From the NCBI GenBank assembly GCA_934663625.1, contig CAKUKP010000002.1, positions 12,003 through 76,002 on the forward strand: a stretch of DNA of 64,000 bases. Reading direction: 5' to 3'. The stretch is from an uncultured Clostridia bacterium (GTDB taxonomy: Bacteria; Bacillota; Clostridia; Christensenellales; Aristaeellaceae). A model generated the notes under the pieces. It was not told the origin of the DNA. It did not search any database and was given only the letters and a program-made list of their open reading frames with translations. A program made the position numbers and the translations under genes. This document shows positions 12,312-21,639 of this stretch, piece by piece (the first letter of the stretch is position 1; each line of letters starts with the position of its first letter).

Positions 12312-13589
12312 TCAGGTTTCCGCGTGCTGATCGGATATTACCAGAAGCGTGCCGCGGCGCACGGATATGCGCGCGTAATCTTCGGTGAAATCATTGCCCG
12401 CGCCGATGGGAAAGGCGTTGGTAATGCATACGTTTTCAACCTCGTATTTCGCGCCGCGGATCGAAACGCCTTCGCAGACATCCGAAAGGGCGAACACGGA
12501 TAATTTGCCCGCCGCGCGGGGCACGCATATTTCGCCGTTTTTCACGATGAACATATGTACATTTCCATCGGACAGCGCGCCGCGCGCGCCGTGATCCGCG
12601 ATGAACGCAAGCGATTGCACGTTGGCGATCGTATGATCCAATCGCCCGCCGAGCCCGCCGATGATCAGAATATCGCGCAGGCCCATCGAAAGCGCGCGGC
12701 GGATGCACAGCATCACATCGGTATCATCCTTGATCACGGGATGCCGCTCCACGCGCCCGTGCGGCGGTTCCGGCGCGGAATCGAAATCGCCGATCGCCAG
12801 ATCGCAATCGACGCCCGCCTGCGCCGCCAGCCGCCAGCCCTCATCCGCGCCCATGATGAAATCGCGCACGCCGGATGCATAGGCGGCGCGCACATCGCCT
12901 TCGCACCGCGCGGTGAAGATCACGCAGCGGATATCATCGGTCAGTTCGGAAAAATTCCGCGCCATGCGATCCGCCATTTCCGCCATGCGATCGTGCGCGT
13001 GGCTGGATGCTTCATCCATGATGCAGACCGCCCGCATGCCCGCGCGCTTCGCACCGGCAATGCCTTCGGGCATATCTTCAAACACGCAGCAGCGATCGCG
13101 CGAAACGCCCAGCCGATCCGCCGCCATGCGGAAGATCGTGCCGCTGGATTTATCGCGTTCGCCGATTTCATCGGTGGTCAGGCTCGCGGAGAACAGATCC
13201 AGTATGCCCAGCCGCGCAAGGCACGGCTCGAACAGCACCCGCGCGTTCGATGTGGCGATCGCCATTTTGATTCCGCACTGCGAAAGCAGCGCCAGATATT
13301 CCCGCGCGCCGGCCTTCAATTGCACGTGATGCGCGTATTCATCCTTCGCCATCGCCATCCATTCGGCGCAGATTTCTTCGATCGATTCCGGAAGGTGCAG
13401 ATATTCCTTCGTAACCTTCGCCGTATCGGCAAAGCTCAGCCCCGATATGCGCTTGATATAATCGGGCGGGATCGTATGCCCGCGCTTTTCAAAGAATTCG
13501 CGGTCGATCTGCCCCCAGACGTACAGGCTGTCCAGCAGCGTTCCATCCAAATCGAATATCGCTGCATCGAAATCAAAAAGTCTGTTCAT
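12312..13589 (-). CDS. HAD phosphatase fused to thiamine pyrophosphokinase
   Basis: The 425-residue protein has two domains. Residues 1-215 are a HAD phosphatase of the beta-phosphoglucomutase type, with the nucleophile motif FDLDGTLLDS (D13, D15), the TSNA motif near 113 and the EDMPEGI motif near 171. Residues 218-425 match thiamine pyrophosphokinase, with GDFDS (267-271), DDTD (288-291) and GGLGGRLDHT (311-320). The second domain should transfer pyrophosphate from ATP to thiamine. The first could remove phosphate from thiamine phosphate or an unrelated small metabolite, which is inference. It is the last gene of a four-gene operon, and its start overlaps the preceding stop as ATGA. No TPP riboswitch is visible. 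Confidence 0.88.
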   Translation of the reverse strand: MNRLFDFDAAIFDLDGTLLDSLYVWGQIDREFFEKRGHTIPPDYIKRISGLSFADTAKVTKEYLHLPESIEEICAEWMAMAKDEYAHHVQLKAGAREYLALLSQCGIKMAIATSNARVLFEPCLARLGILDLFSASLTTDEIGERDKSSGTIFRMAADRLGVSRDRCCVFEDMPEGIAGAKRAGMRAVCIMDEASSHAHDRMAEMADRMARNFSELTDDIRCVIFTARCEGDVRAAYASGVRDFIMGADEGWRLAAQAGVDCDLAIGDFDSAPEPPHGRVERHPVIKDDTDVMLCIRRALSMGLRDILIIGGLGGRLDHTIANVQSLAFIADHGARGALSDGNVHMFIVKNGEICVPRAAGKLSVFALSDVCEGVSIRGAKYEVENVCITNAFPIGAGNDFTEDYARISVRRGTLLVISDQHAET

Positions 13590-15163
13590 GTATTTTCTCC
13601 ATTTTCAATCAGCGCTTCGGCGCAGCGCAGGCCGTCCACCGCGGCGGACAATATGCCGCCCGCGTAGCCCGCGCCTTCGCCGCAGGGATACAGGCCGCGC
13701 GCCGATGCGGACGCGCAATCCGCGCCGCGCAATATGCGCACGGGCGAGGAGGATCGGGTTTCCACGCCGGTCAGCACCGCATTTGCATCGGCAAAGCCGT
13801 GAATCCTGCGATCAAACATCGGCAGCGCCGCGCGCATATCGGCCAGCACATAATCCGGAAGGCAATCATCCAGCGCCGTATAGGCAACGCCCGGCCGATA
13901 CGTAGGGCGCACCGAACCCGCCGCCTTCGACGGCGCGCCGCGCAGAAAATCGCCCACCAGCTGCGCGGGCGCATGATAATTGCTTCCGCCGGCGATGAAC
14001 GCCGCGCGTTCCCATTTGCGCTGGAAGCGCACGCCCGCCAGCGGATCATCCGCACCGTAATCGCCGGGACCCACGGAAATCAGCAGCGCGCTGTTTGCGT
14101 TTTCGCCGTCGCGGGCAAACAGGCTCATGCCGTTTACCGCCACGCCGCCCGCCTCGGAAGCCGCCGCCACCACCTGCCCGCCGGGGCACATGCAGAACGT
14201 ATACGCCGCGCGCCCGTCCGGCAGATGCGCGGACAATTTGTAATCCGCCGCGCCCAGCGCCGGATGCGCCGCCGCCGCGCCATATTGCGATCGATTGATC
14301 ATGATCTGCTTATGTTCGATGCGCGCGCCCAGCGAAAACGGCTTCTGTTCCATCATGATCTGCATTGAATCCAGCATTTCAAACGTATCGCGCGCGCTGT
14401 GCCCGATCGCCAGAATCAGATGATCGCACGCCACATCCTGCCCGCCGAGCTTCGCGCCGGTCAGGCGGCCGTTTGTGATGTACAGCCCCTCCAGCTTCGT
14501 TTCAAAGCGCACCTCGCCGCCCAGACGGATGATCTCCCGACGGATGTTTTTCACCACCAGCCGCAATCGATCCGTGCCGATGTGCGGCTTCGCCTGATAG
14601 AGAATTTCCTCCGGCGCGCCCATCCGCGCGAAGGCTTCCAGCACGCGGCGGCAGCGCACGTCCTTGATGCCGGAATTTAATTTGCCATCGGAAAACGTGC
14701 CCGCGCCGCCCTCGCCGAACTGCACGTTGCTGGCGGGCGAAAACACGCCGCCGCTCCAGAAGGTTTCCACATCGTGCGCGCGCTCCTCCACGCATTTGCC
14801 GCGCTCGATCACGAGGGGCTTCAGCCCCGCCTGCGCCAGATGCAGCGCGGCGAACAGACCGGCCGGCCCCATGCCCACTACGATCGGGCGGTTGCGCATC
14901 GGCTTCGCCTGTGCGACCGGCGCTGCGGGCGCGGGATCGGGCAGAGCCTCCGCGTTTTTCGGAAGATGGGCGATCGGGCGCTTCATGCGCACATCCAGCG
15001 TGAGCGAAAAATGCACGTTGCGCTTATCGCGCGCATCCACGCTCTTTTTGCACACGCGCACATCATCGATTTCCTCCAGACGCACGTGCAGCGCGCGCGC
15101 CGCCATCTGTACATATTTCCCATCCGCGTCCAGCGGACAGGCGATCTGCGAAATTCGTATCAT
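13586..15163 (-). CDS. FAD-dependent dehydrogenase, COG2509 type
   Basis: The protein has 525 residues. An N-terminal region of about 90 residues precedes a Rossmann FAD site (GMGPAGLFAALHLAQAG) and the ERGKCVEER segment typical of the family. The middle carries the GEGGAGTFSDGKLN motif. The C-terminus has the PCGEGAGYAGGILSAAVDG flavin motif. This family is widespread in Clostridia; substrates are unknown. I place the start at ATG 15163, behind AAAAGGTG, where it overlaps the upstream gene as ATGA, instead of the GTG nine bases earlier. The next gene begins by another ATGA overlap, so the two are translationally coupled. Confidence 0.88.
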   Translation of the reverse strand: MIRISQIACPLDADGKYVQMAARALHVRLEEIDDVRVCKKSVDARDKRNVHFSLTLDVRMKRPIAHLPKNAEALPDPAPAAPVAQAKPMRNRPIVVGMGPAGLFAALHLAQAGLKPLVIERGKCVEERAHDVETFWSGGVFSPASNVQFGEGGAGTFSDGKLNSGIKDVRCRRVLEAFARMGAPEEILYQAKPHIGTDRLRLVVKNIRREIIRLGGEVRFETKLEGLYITNGRLTGAKLGGQDVACDHLILAIGHSARDTFEMLDSMQIMMEQKPFSLGARIEHKQIMINRSQYGAAAAHPALGAADYKLSAHLPDGRAAYTFCMCPGGQVVAAASEAGGVAVNGMSLFARDGENANSALLISVGPGDYGADDPLAGVRFQRKWERAAFIAGGSNYHAPAQLVGDFLRGAPSKAAGSVRPTYRPGVAYTALDDCLPDYVLADMRAALPMFDRRIHGFADANAVLTGVETRSSSPVRILRGADCASASARGLYPCGEGAGYAGGILSAAVDGLRCAEALIENGENT

Positions 15164-16371
15164 AAGCCGCACCTTTTCAGTATTTCATCCGTAACAAGCT
15201 TTGCGGAGGCCCACGCCCATTGCAGGTTGAAGCCGCCGCAATCGCCGTCCACATCCAGCACCTCGCCCGCCGCGAACAGGTTGGGGCAGCGTCCGGATTC
15301 CAGCGTGCCCTCGGAAAATTCCGTGATGCGCGCGCCGCCGGATGTAACCTGCGCCTGATCATAGCCCAGCGTACCGGTTACCGGCAGCGTAAAATCGGTA
15401 AGCCGCGCCTGCACCGCCATCGCCTCCGAGCGGCGCATGGAACCGGCTTCCGCGCTCAGCTGCACGCCCGCCGCCTTGACGATCGCCTGTCCCAGCCGCT
15501 TGGGTACGATGCCGGTCAGGAAATCATCCATCAATCGATCCGGCAACAATGCAGCGCGTTCCGGAATCAGATCGGGGTTTGCGTTCGGCAGGAAATTGAG
15601 ATGCGCACGCAATTCTTCCCTCGCGCGAAGGTTTACATCCCGCGCCAGCTGCATCGCAGCGATGCCGGAAATCGCGCCGTCGCCGAACAGGATCTCCCCC
15701 GCTTCCGTGCGGATTGCGCCGTTTTTGCCGTGCAGCGAAATTTCGCCGTGCATCCGTATGCCCTTCAGCGCGCGCACCGCAGCGGGATCGGTTTTCAGCG
15801 CGGCGATCGCGGGATGGCGCGGCGTTATGGTATGCCCGAAGCCCTCCAGCAGCCGATAGCCGTCGGCGCACGCGCCGAGCTTCGGCGCCGCCAGCCCGCC
15901 GCACGCGATCAATACATAATCCGCGCGCACGCGCCGCCCATCCGCGCATTCGATCGAAAATCCATCCTTTCGGCGATCGACGCGCGCGGCGGCGCATTCG
16001 GTTTGCACATCGCAGCCATGCTCCGCAAGATACAACCGCAGCCCGTCCAGCACGCCCGCCGCCTGATTGCTGACGGGATATACGCGCCCTTCCGCATCCG
16101 GTGCGCAGAGCACGCCCAGCGATTCAAAAAGATCGATGGTCGCCGCGGGCGGCAGCGCGGCAAGCGCGGCGCGCACATAGCGCGCATCGCCGTGGTAATC
16201 CCGCGGCGATGCGTTTAAATTGGTCAGATTGCAGCGGCCGTTGCCGGTGGACAGAAGCTTTCTGCCCACGCGCGGCTGCTTTTCCAGCAGCACGACCTGC
16301 GCGCCGCGGCGGACGAGCAGACATGCCGCCATCAGCCCCGCCGCGCCGCCGCCGATAATTGCCGTAATCAT
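15160..16371 (-). CDS. HI0933-family NAD(P)/FAD flavoprotein
   Basis: The 403-residue protein begins with an FAD-binding motif (IIGGGAAGLMAACLLVRRGA) and has the family hallmark GRKLLSTGNGRCNLTN at about 36-51. The C-terminus carries LFAAGEVLDVDGDCGGFNLQWAWASG-like sequence, which closes the FAD site. The family includes BaiN-type enzymes, but a bile-acid role cannot be claimed from sequence alone. It overlaps helD by 4 bases (ATGA) and the next flavoprotein by another 4. Two different FAD enzymes in one coupled operon suggest a shared redox role, which is inference. Confidence 0.9.
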   Translation of the reverse strand: MITAIIGGGAAGLMAACLLVRRGAQVVLLEKQPRVGRKLLSTGNGRCNLTNLNASPRDYHGDARYVRAALAALPPAATIDLFESLGVLCAPDAEGRVYPVSNQAAGVLDGLRLYLAEHGCDVQTECAAARVDRRKDGFSIECADGRRVRADYVLIACGGLAAPKLGACADGYRLLEGFGHTITPRHPAIAALKTDPAAVRALKGIRMHGEISLHGKNGAIRTEAGEILFGDGAISGIAAMQLARDVNLRAREELRAHLNFLPNANPDLIPERAALLPDRLMDDFLTGIVPKRLGQAIVKAAGVQLSAEAGSMRRSEAMAVQARLTDFTLPVTGTLGYDQAQVTSGGARITEFSEGTLESGRCPNLFAAGEVLDVDGDCGGFNLQWAWASAKLVTDEILKRCGL

Positions 16372-18509
16372 AATACGATCCCCAGTTCCTTAATCAGCTT
16401 TCCGCCCGCCAACAGCGTGACCGAGTGCAGCGCGCGGGAGCACGCGGTGTACAGCCTGCGCCGTTCATCATCGGTCAGTTCCGCCTCCGGCCAGACCACG
16501 ATCACCGCATCAAATTCCATGCCCTTCACCTGATGATAGCACGCCACCACGTTATCCGTGCTTTCATAATTCAGATCGGCTTCGCCGCCGTCCAGACGAT
16601 ATACATTGGACAGCCGCGCGGACAGCGAATCCGCCTGCGCCTGCGTGCGCGTGATCACCGCGATCGATGAAAAATTCTGCTTGCGCAGGTTCGCCAGCGT
16701 TTCCTTCAGGAGCGCTTCGCTGTACAGCGCCACCTGCGGCATTTCGCCCTCGCGCCCGAAGGGATTCAGGCGATCGCCGCCCGGCAGCAGCGCATTGCAC
16801 AGCCGCGTAATCGGCAGCGTGGATCGATAGCAGCGGGTTAAATGGAATACATCCGCATCCTTCGCGCCGAAGCAATCGCCCCAGTTTTCGGGCTTGCATT
16901 CCGGAAGTCCGGGGCACGTGCGCTGCATGGGATCGCCCAGCAGCGTAACCCGCGCGTTCGGATAATAGGCGTGCAGCAGCGCCATTTCCACATCGGTATA
17001 ATCCTGCGCTTCATCCACCAGCAGATGATATACGGTTTTATCCGGCTGCACAAAGCCGAGGCGCACCATGAAATACGCCTGCGCGGCGGCGTCCTCCCAC
17101 CAGAGCACGTTTGCTTCGCAATTTTCCTTGTAGGCGCAGCGCAGCGCCCACGGCGCTTCCCGCAGCGCATCCTTCAGGATCGTCGCGCCGGTCACGGCGG
17201 TTAGATTCTTCAACTGACTGCGCACGGGCTGCAGGCGCTGGGAAACCGCCATCTTGCACATGAAGGCAAGCTCGCGCCCGCGATATCTATCGGCATACGC
17301 CGCTTCATACTGCTTATACAGCTTTTCTTCCCAGCTGGCGAGGCGCGTGTTCAGCGTGCCCTTCATGCGTTCGATGCGCTGGGCGGGCGTGAGCAGCGAA
17401 AACTCATTTTTGTACATCTTGCGCAGCTCATCGCGATGGATCAGCACCTGATCATCCAACCGCACATTGCCGAAATCGGGCCCCAGCGCGGCGAAGCTTT
17501 CCGCCGTATCGCGCACGCGGTGCAGGAATTTCGGGCCGCTCTTGTACGCGACGGATTTCATGCGCAATTCCATATTTTCGGGCAGCGTGTTTTCCAGCTG
17601 GCGCACCAGCGGCTCCGCCTTGCGCCCCAGAACGCCCTCCACGATTTCGCGCATCGTGCGGGCGCGGATATTTTCCTCGCCCAGCTCCGGCAATACATCG
17701 GATACGTATTCCGAAAACGCGGTGCTGGGAGATACGATCTGAATGCGGCTGGCATCCAGCACATCGCGGCGGCGGTACATCAGATACGCCGCGCGGTGCA
17801 TCGCCACGCTGGTTTTGCCGCTGCCCGCGCCGCCGACCACGCACACCACGGGCGCATCATCGCAGCGAATCGCGGCGTTCTGCTCCGCCTGAATCGTGGA
17901 AACGATCTGGCGCATGTGGCGGCTGGTCGCGCCGGACAGAATATCCAGCAGCAATTTATCATCGATGGACACCTGCGTATCCACGTAATATTTCAATTGA
18001 CCCTTTTCCATGCAATACTGGCGCTTGAGCGTCATTTTGCCGATGATCCTGCCGCTCGGACTATCGTAGGAAACATCGCCCGGCATGGAATCATAATACA
18101 GGCTGCACACCGGCGCGCGCCAGTCGTGCACCAGTAAATGTCCCTTTTCATCCTCCAGACTGTACAGGCCGATAACGATCTTTTCGATTTCATCCGCGCC
18201 CGCTTCGATGAAATCCACGCGGGCGAAGAAGGGGTTCATCAGCATCCGGCGGTAGCGCTGCGCCATTTCCAGCGTGAATTCCCGCCGCGCGGCGAAGCGA
18301 TCGATTTCCACGGAAAGCTGTTCCAGATCCTGCACCGATAACTGTGTGGGGCGAACGCGCAGCTCCTCCCACGCATCGGCAATGATCGCGCGTATCGATT
18401 CCGAATGGCTGTCTGAAATCAGATCGGCCTGCTTAATAATCGCCAGCATCATTTCCTGAACCTTCGCGGTGTATGCCTGCTCCTGCCGGAATTCCTGATC
18501 CTGCTGCAT
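16368..18509 (-). CDS. helD: HelD-type UvrD/Rep helicase, RNA polymerase recycling ATPase
   Basis: The 713-residue protein has an N-terminal helical arm (about 1-110) and then a superfamily 1 helicase core split by insertions. The Walker A motif is VGGAGSGKTS (about 225-234). The Walker B motif is LLVDEAQDYTD near 505. HelD proteins bind RNA polymerase and use ATP to strip it from nucleic acid. The length and charged N-terminal arm fit this family better than DNA-repair UvrD or PcrA. It is first in the four-gene operon. A TATAAT lies at about 18563-18580 upstream, but the minus-strand -35 is unclear. Confidence 0.87.
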   Translation of the reverse strand: MQQDQEFRQEQAYTAKVQEMMLAIIKQADLISDSHSESIRAIIADAWEELRVRPTQLSVQDLEQLSVEIDRFAARREFTLEMAQRYRRMLMNPFFARVDFIEAGADEIEKIVIGLYSLEDEKGHLLVHDWRAPVCSLYYDSMPGDVSYDSPSGRIIGKMTLKRQYCMEKGQLKYYVDTQVSIDDKLLLDILSGATSRHMRQIVSTIQAEQNAAIRCDDAPVVCVVGGAGSGKTSVAMHRAAYLMYRRRDVLDASRIQIVSPSTAFSEYVSDVLPELGEENIRARTMREIVEGVLGRKAEPLVRQLENTLPENMELRMKSVAYKSGPKFLHRVRDTAESFAALGPDFGNVRLDDQVLIHRDELRKMYKNEFSLLTPAQRIERMKGTLNTRLASWEEKLYKQYEAAYADRYRGRELAFMCKMAVSQRLQPVRSQLKNLTAVTGATILKDALREAPWALRCAYKENCEANVLWWEDAAAQAYFMVRLGFVQPDKTVYHLLVDEAQDYTDVEMALLHAYYPNARVTLLGDPMQRTCPGLPECKPENWGDCFGAKDADVFHLTRCYRSTLPITRLCNALLPGGDRLNPFGREGEMPQVALYSEALLKETLANLRKQNFSSIAVITRTQAQADSLSARLSNVYRLDGGEADLNYESTDNVVACYHQVKGMEFDAVIVVWPEAELTDDERRRLYTACSRALHSVTLLAGGKLIKELGIVL

Positions 18510-18536
18510 ATTCTTCCCCCTTTAACCGGATACTAC

Positions 18537-18566
18537 TTGCGGTCTGCCCACAAAATACGTTATAAT
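18537..18566 (+). promoter_or_regulatory. Candidate promoter of the YitT gene
   Basis: TTGCGG (18537-18542) and TATAAT (18561-18566) are 18 bp apart on the plus strand, in the divergent region between helD and yitT. Confidence 0.45.
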
Positions 18567-18689
18567 GAATTTATTATAGCATGAGCAGCGCCAAAAGAAA
18601 ATAGTCAATCCGGAACTTATGCCCGATGCGCTTCGTCCTATTTACAGATATTTCCACGGGAAGCGCGAAATCGAAAGGAAGGGATACGC

Positions 18690-19550
18690 ATGCATCTGGA
18701 ACCCAGGCGCGACGCGGTGCGCCTTTTGAAAACCGCAGTCGCGGCGGCGATATTCGCGTTCAACATCAAAACCTTCGTGCGCGGCGCGGGGCTGTTCCCC
18801 GGCGGCTTTTCGGGGCTGACGATCCTGATTCAATCGATCTTTGAAAAGTATCTGCACATTGCGGTTCCGTATACGCTGATCAACGTGATATTGAACATCG
18901 CGCCCACTGTAATCGGCATTCGCTTCGTCGGCAAAAAGTTTACGATTCTGACATGCGTAAACGTGGTGCTCGCCAGCGTGCTGGTGGACGTGATTCCGGG
19001 CGTATATTTAACGGACAACGTGCTGCTGCTCACCATCTTCGGCGGCATCATCAACGGCTTTGCCATGAGCCTGTGCTTCAGCGCGGATGCAACCAGCGGC
19101 GGAACGGACATCTTTTCCATTTATATGTCCGAGCACAGCAATATCGATGCGTTTAATTTCTTTCTGGCGGCGAATACGGCGATGCTGTGCGTCGCGGGCG
19201 TGCTGTTCGGCTGGGAACGATCGCTGTATTCGATCATCTATCAGTTTACCAGCACGCAGGTGATCCACGCGCTGTTTACGCGCTATCAGAAGCAGACGCT
19301 GTTTATCGTAACCGAAAAGCCGGAGGCTGTATACAACGTAATCCGCGAAACCACGCACCACGGCGCGACGCTGTTCAAGGGCGAAGGGCTGTATCAGCAG
19401 GAGGAGCGCAGTATGGTATACAGCGTGGTTTCCCGCGAACAGGCATCGGAAGTCACCCGCCGCGTGCGCGAAACGGATGAACATGCGTTTATCAATTCCA
19501 TCCGCACGCAATCCATCACCGGCCGGTTTTACCAGCGCCCGAACGATTAA
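18690..19550 (+). CDS. YitT family membrane protein (DUF161/DUF2179)
   Basis: The 286-residue protein has about five membrane segments from residue 12 to 190, with the family motif GLFPGGFSGLTILIQ at about 35-50 and SADATSGGTDIFS near 128. The soluble C-terminus (about 205-280) is the DUF2179 domain, which folds like a small ligand-binding module. The family is common in Firmicutes, often in several copies, with unknown transport function. The start is ATG 18690 behind GGAAGGGATACGC. The next gene follows 88 bases later after a weak hairpin. Confidence 0.87.
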   Translation: MHLEPRRDAVRLLKTAVAAAIFAFNIKTFVRGAGLFPGGFSGLTILIQSIFEKYLHIAVPYTLINVILNIAPTVIGIRFVGKKFTILTCVNVVLASVLVDVIPGVYLTDNVLLLTIFGGIINGFAMSLCFSADATSGGTDIFSIYMSEHSNIDAFNFFLAANTAMLCVAGVLFGWERSLYSIIYQFTSTQVIHALFTRYQKQTLFIVTEKPEAVYNVIRETTHHGATLFKGEGLYQQEERSMVYSVVSREQASEVTRRVRETDEHAFINSIRTQSITGRFYQRPND

Positions 19551-19638
19551 TAAAGGAATTTCGGCGCATGCGTCGAATATCTTTATTATATATTGATCCC
19601 GGAATCCCATAACACATAATATACAGGAGGTACTTTAC

Positions 19639-21558
19639 ATGTACGCAGCATCTTCATCCCTGTTGGCGGTGATCCTTTCCGTGATTATCGCCCTGTCCGG
19701 CGCGGGCGCGGTTTCGCCGATTCCGGAAACCGCCACGCAGACCACCATCCGCGATATTACCGTAACCCTCAATGATGAAACCTACCACATCGAGGCGCAG
19801 CCGTACTTCACCCAAGCGATCGGCACCGAACTGGCGGCGGGAACCTTCGGCGTGCAGCTGGGCAATGAAGCGCTTCTGCCGATGCAGGCGGCGATCGATC
19901 CGAACGGCATTCGCCTGTCCGTGGGCGACAGCGGCAAGGTGTACACGCTGACGAATGAAACGCTTGCCGAATCGATGGATATCGATCCGGAAGACCTGCA
20001 GGTTATCGAAGATATGATTTCTTCCATCGGAGAGCTGGCAAGCTACGATACGGCGGAAGCCCTTCAAACGAATCGTGCCGCCTATGCGGCGCTCAAGCAG
20101 GTGCTGCCCGCCGGCGAATCCACCGGAAGCGTGCAGCTGAGCGGCGAAGTGGTCGATCTGGAAACCTATTCCGGAACGCTGGATGGTCAGACCCTCGCTG
20201 CGATGCTAGACGCGCTGATGAACGGCGAAAACCAGCCGCTGGCGAATTACATGAAGCAGCTTCTTGCGGTTGGCAATCGCGTCAGCAATACCGAATATGC
20301 CAGCTGGAGCGAAGCGCTGGAAGCGGAAGGCATGGACGAGGATCTTTCCTACATCACGCTGACCTACGAAACGGCGGAAAGCGGCGATGATACCTACGAT
20401 TGCATCACCCTGCATACGGACGGCGATGATGAAGCGCAGGCAATCGAGGCCGCCCTCGAATACACGCTGGAGAGCGGCGATTACCATTGCTCCATCGAAA
20501 TGCTGACAGGCGATGACGAAGATCAGTTCTCTCTGTCCGGCACGGTGGACATCGAAAACGCGCTCACCGATGCGCCCTCCACAGAATTCGATTTCACCTA
20601 CGGCATAAACAGCAGCTGGGGATACACCGATACGGATAGCCCCGAGGATTCCTACGGCTACAGCAACAATAAGGAAATGACGCTGTTCGGCAATGCACGC
20701 ACCGAAAACGGTTTGGACAGCCTGAACGCCGATCTGACGGTGGAAACCTCAATGGAACGCCTCTCCGGCGCGGATCTGGAAACCATTGATTATTCCTACG
20801 ATGAATATGCAAACTTCAATCTGATCGTCAGCGAAGCCGCTGCCGAAAACGAAGGCATTGATACCACCGTTGCGCTGGCAGTGGATATGGACGGCGATAC
20901 ACTGGGTCTGTCCTTCATCGCCAATCGGGTAGATATCCTCTTCGATGCGGACGCGCTGTTTGCGGGCGGCGAAGAAGTGATTCTGACGAACGATGAAAAC
21001 GATACCGGTTCCGCGCAGATGGAAGCCGATTTCATGGCGCTCGCCAACGATGCAAGCACGCTGATGACGCAGGATACCGGCCTTGCCGATCTGATCAGCG
21101 CCTTGACCGGTTCCATGTATTCGGATGACGATGATTACGATGATTCCGATTGGGGCGAGGGCTATGAATATCTGACCGCAGACGAGGTTCTGGCGCGCTT
21201 CGCTGGCACGAAGTATACGATCGATGCGCCCGAAGGCTACGAGGTGGACGAGGATTCCACCTACATCACCACCGATAACAGCAACGCCGCAATCGGCTAT
21301 CAGTCGGCAGACGGAAGCGATTACATTACGCTCTATCTGTACTACAGTCCGGACGATACGAACGAATATGCGGTGCTGAACGATGATGGCACCAGCGCGC
21401 TGATCGATAACACGGTCGTCACGCTGAAGGGCTGGGAGGATGGCACCTATTACGGCGCAGACCTGCACAAGGATGATGTAGATATCACCCTGTACTTCAA
21501 CTCCATGACGCTGGAGGAGGTACAATCCCTGCTTTCCACCCTGCACGCAGCTGAATAA
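19639..21558 (+). CDS. Acidic secreted protein of unknown function
   Basis: The 639-residue protein has a signal peptide (about 1-24, ending SGAGAVS) and no lipobox or C-terminal anchor. The rest is strongly acidic with many Asp, Glu, Thr and Ser. It includes a YSDDDDYDDSDWGEGYEY cluster at about 493-511, which could bind calcium or act as a linker. The C-terminal 130 residues look like a separate globular domain. I do not recognise a family. ATG 19639 follows CAGGAGGTACTTTAC. A strong terminator follows. The large size and exported nature suggest an extracellular binding or structural protein; this is inference. Confidence 0.7.
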   Translation: MYAASSSLLAVILSVIIALSGAGAVSPIPETATQTTIRDITVTLNDETYHIEAQPYFTQAIGTELAAGTFGVQLGNEALLPMQAAIDPNGIRLSVGDSGKVYTLTNETLAESMDIDPEDLQVIEDMISSIGELASYDTAEALQTNRAAYAALKQVLPAGESTGSVQLSGEVVDLETYSGTLDGQTLAAMLDALMNGENQPLANYMKQLLAVGNRVSNTEYASWSEALEAEGMDEDLSYITLTYETAESGDDTYDCITLHTDGDDEAQAIEAALEYTLESGDYHCSIEMLTGDDEDQFSLSGTVDIENALTDAPSTEFDFTYGINSSWGYTDTDSPEDSYGYSNNKEMTLFGNARTENGLDSLNADLTVETSMERLSGADLETIDYSYDEYANFNLIVSEAAAENEGIDTTVALAVDMDGDTLGLSFIANRVDILFDADALFAGGEEVILTNDENDTGSAQMEADFMALANDASTLMTQDTGLADLISALTGSMYSDDDDYDDSDWGEGYEYLTADEVLARFAGTKYTIDAPEGYEVDEDSTYITTDNSNAAIGYQSADGSDYITLYLYYSPDDTNEYAVLNDDGTSALIDNTVVTLKGWEDGTYYGADLHKDDVDITLYFNSMTLEEVQSLLSTLHAAE

Positions 21559-21571
21559 TCCAAAATACCGC

Positions 21572-21608
21572 AATGGGGCTGTGAAGGACGATCCTTCACA
21601 GCCCCATT
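21572..21608 (+). terminator. Terminator of the acidic secreted protein gene
   Basis: A perfect 16-bp stem, AATGGGGCTGTGAAGG (21572-21587) with CCTTCACAGCCCCATT (21593-21608), has a 5-base loop and is followed by ATGTT. Confidence 0.85.
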
Positions 21609-21639
21609 ATGTTGACAAAGCTACCGGCTTTACTTCACT

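Noticed and set aside
13590..18700. TPP riboswitch near the thiamine pyrophosphokinase operon
   Set aside because: No CTGAGA-type core was found upstream of the operon or the gene.
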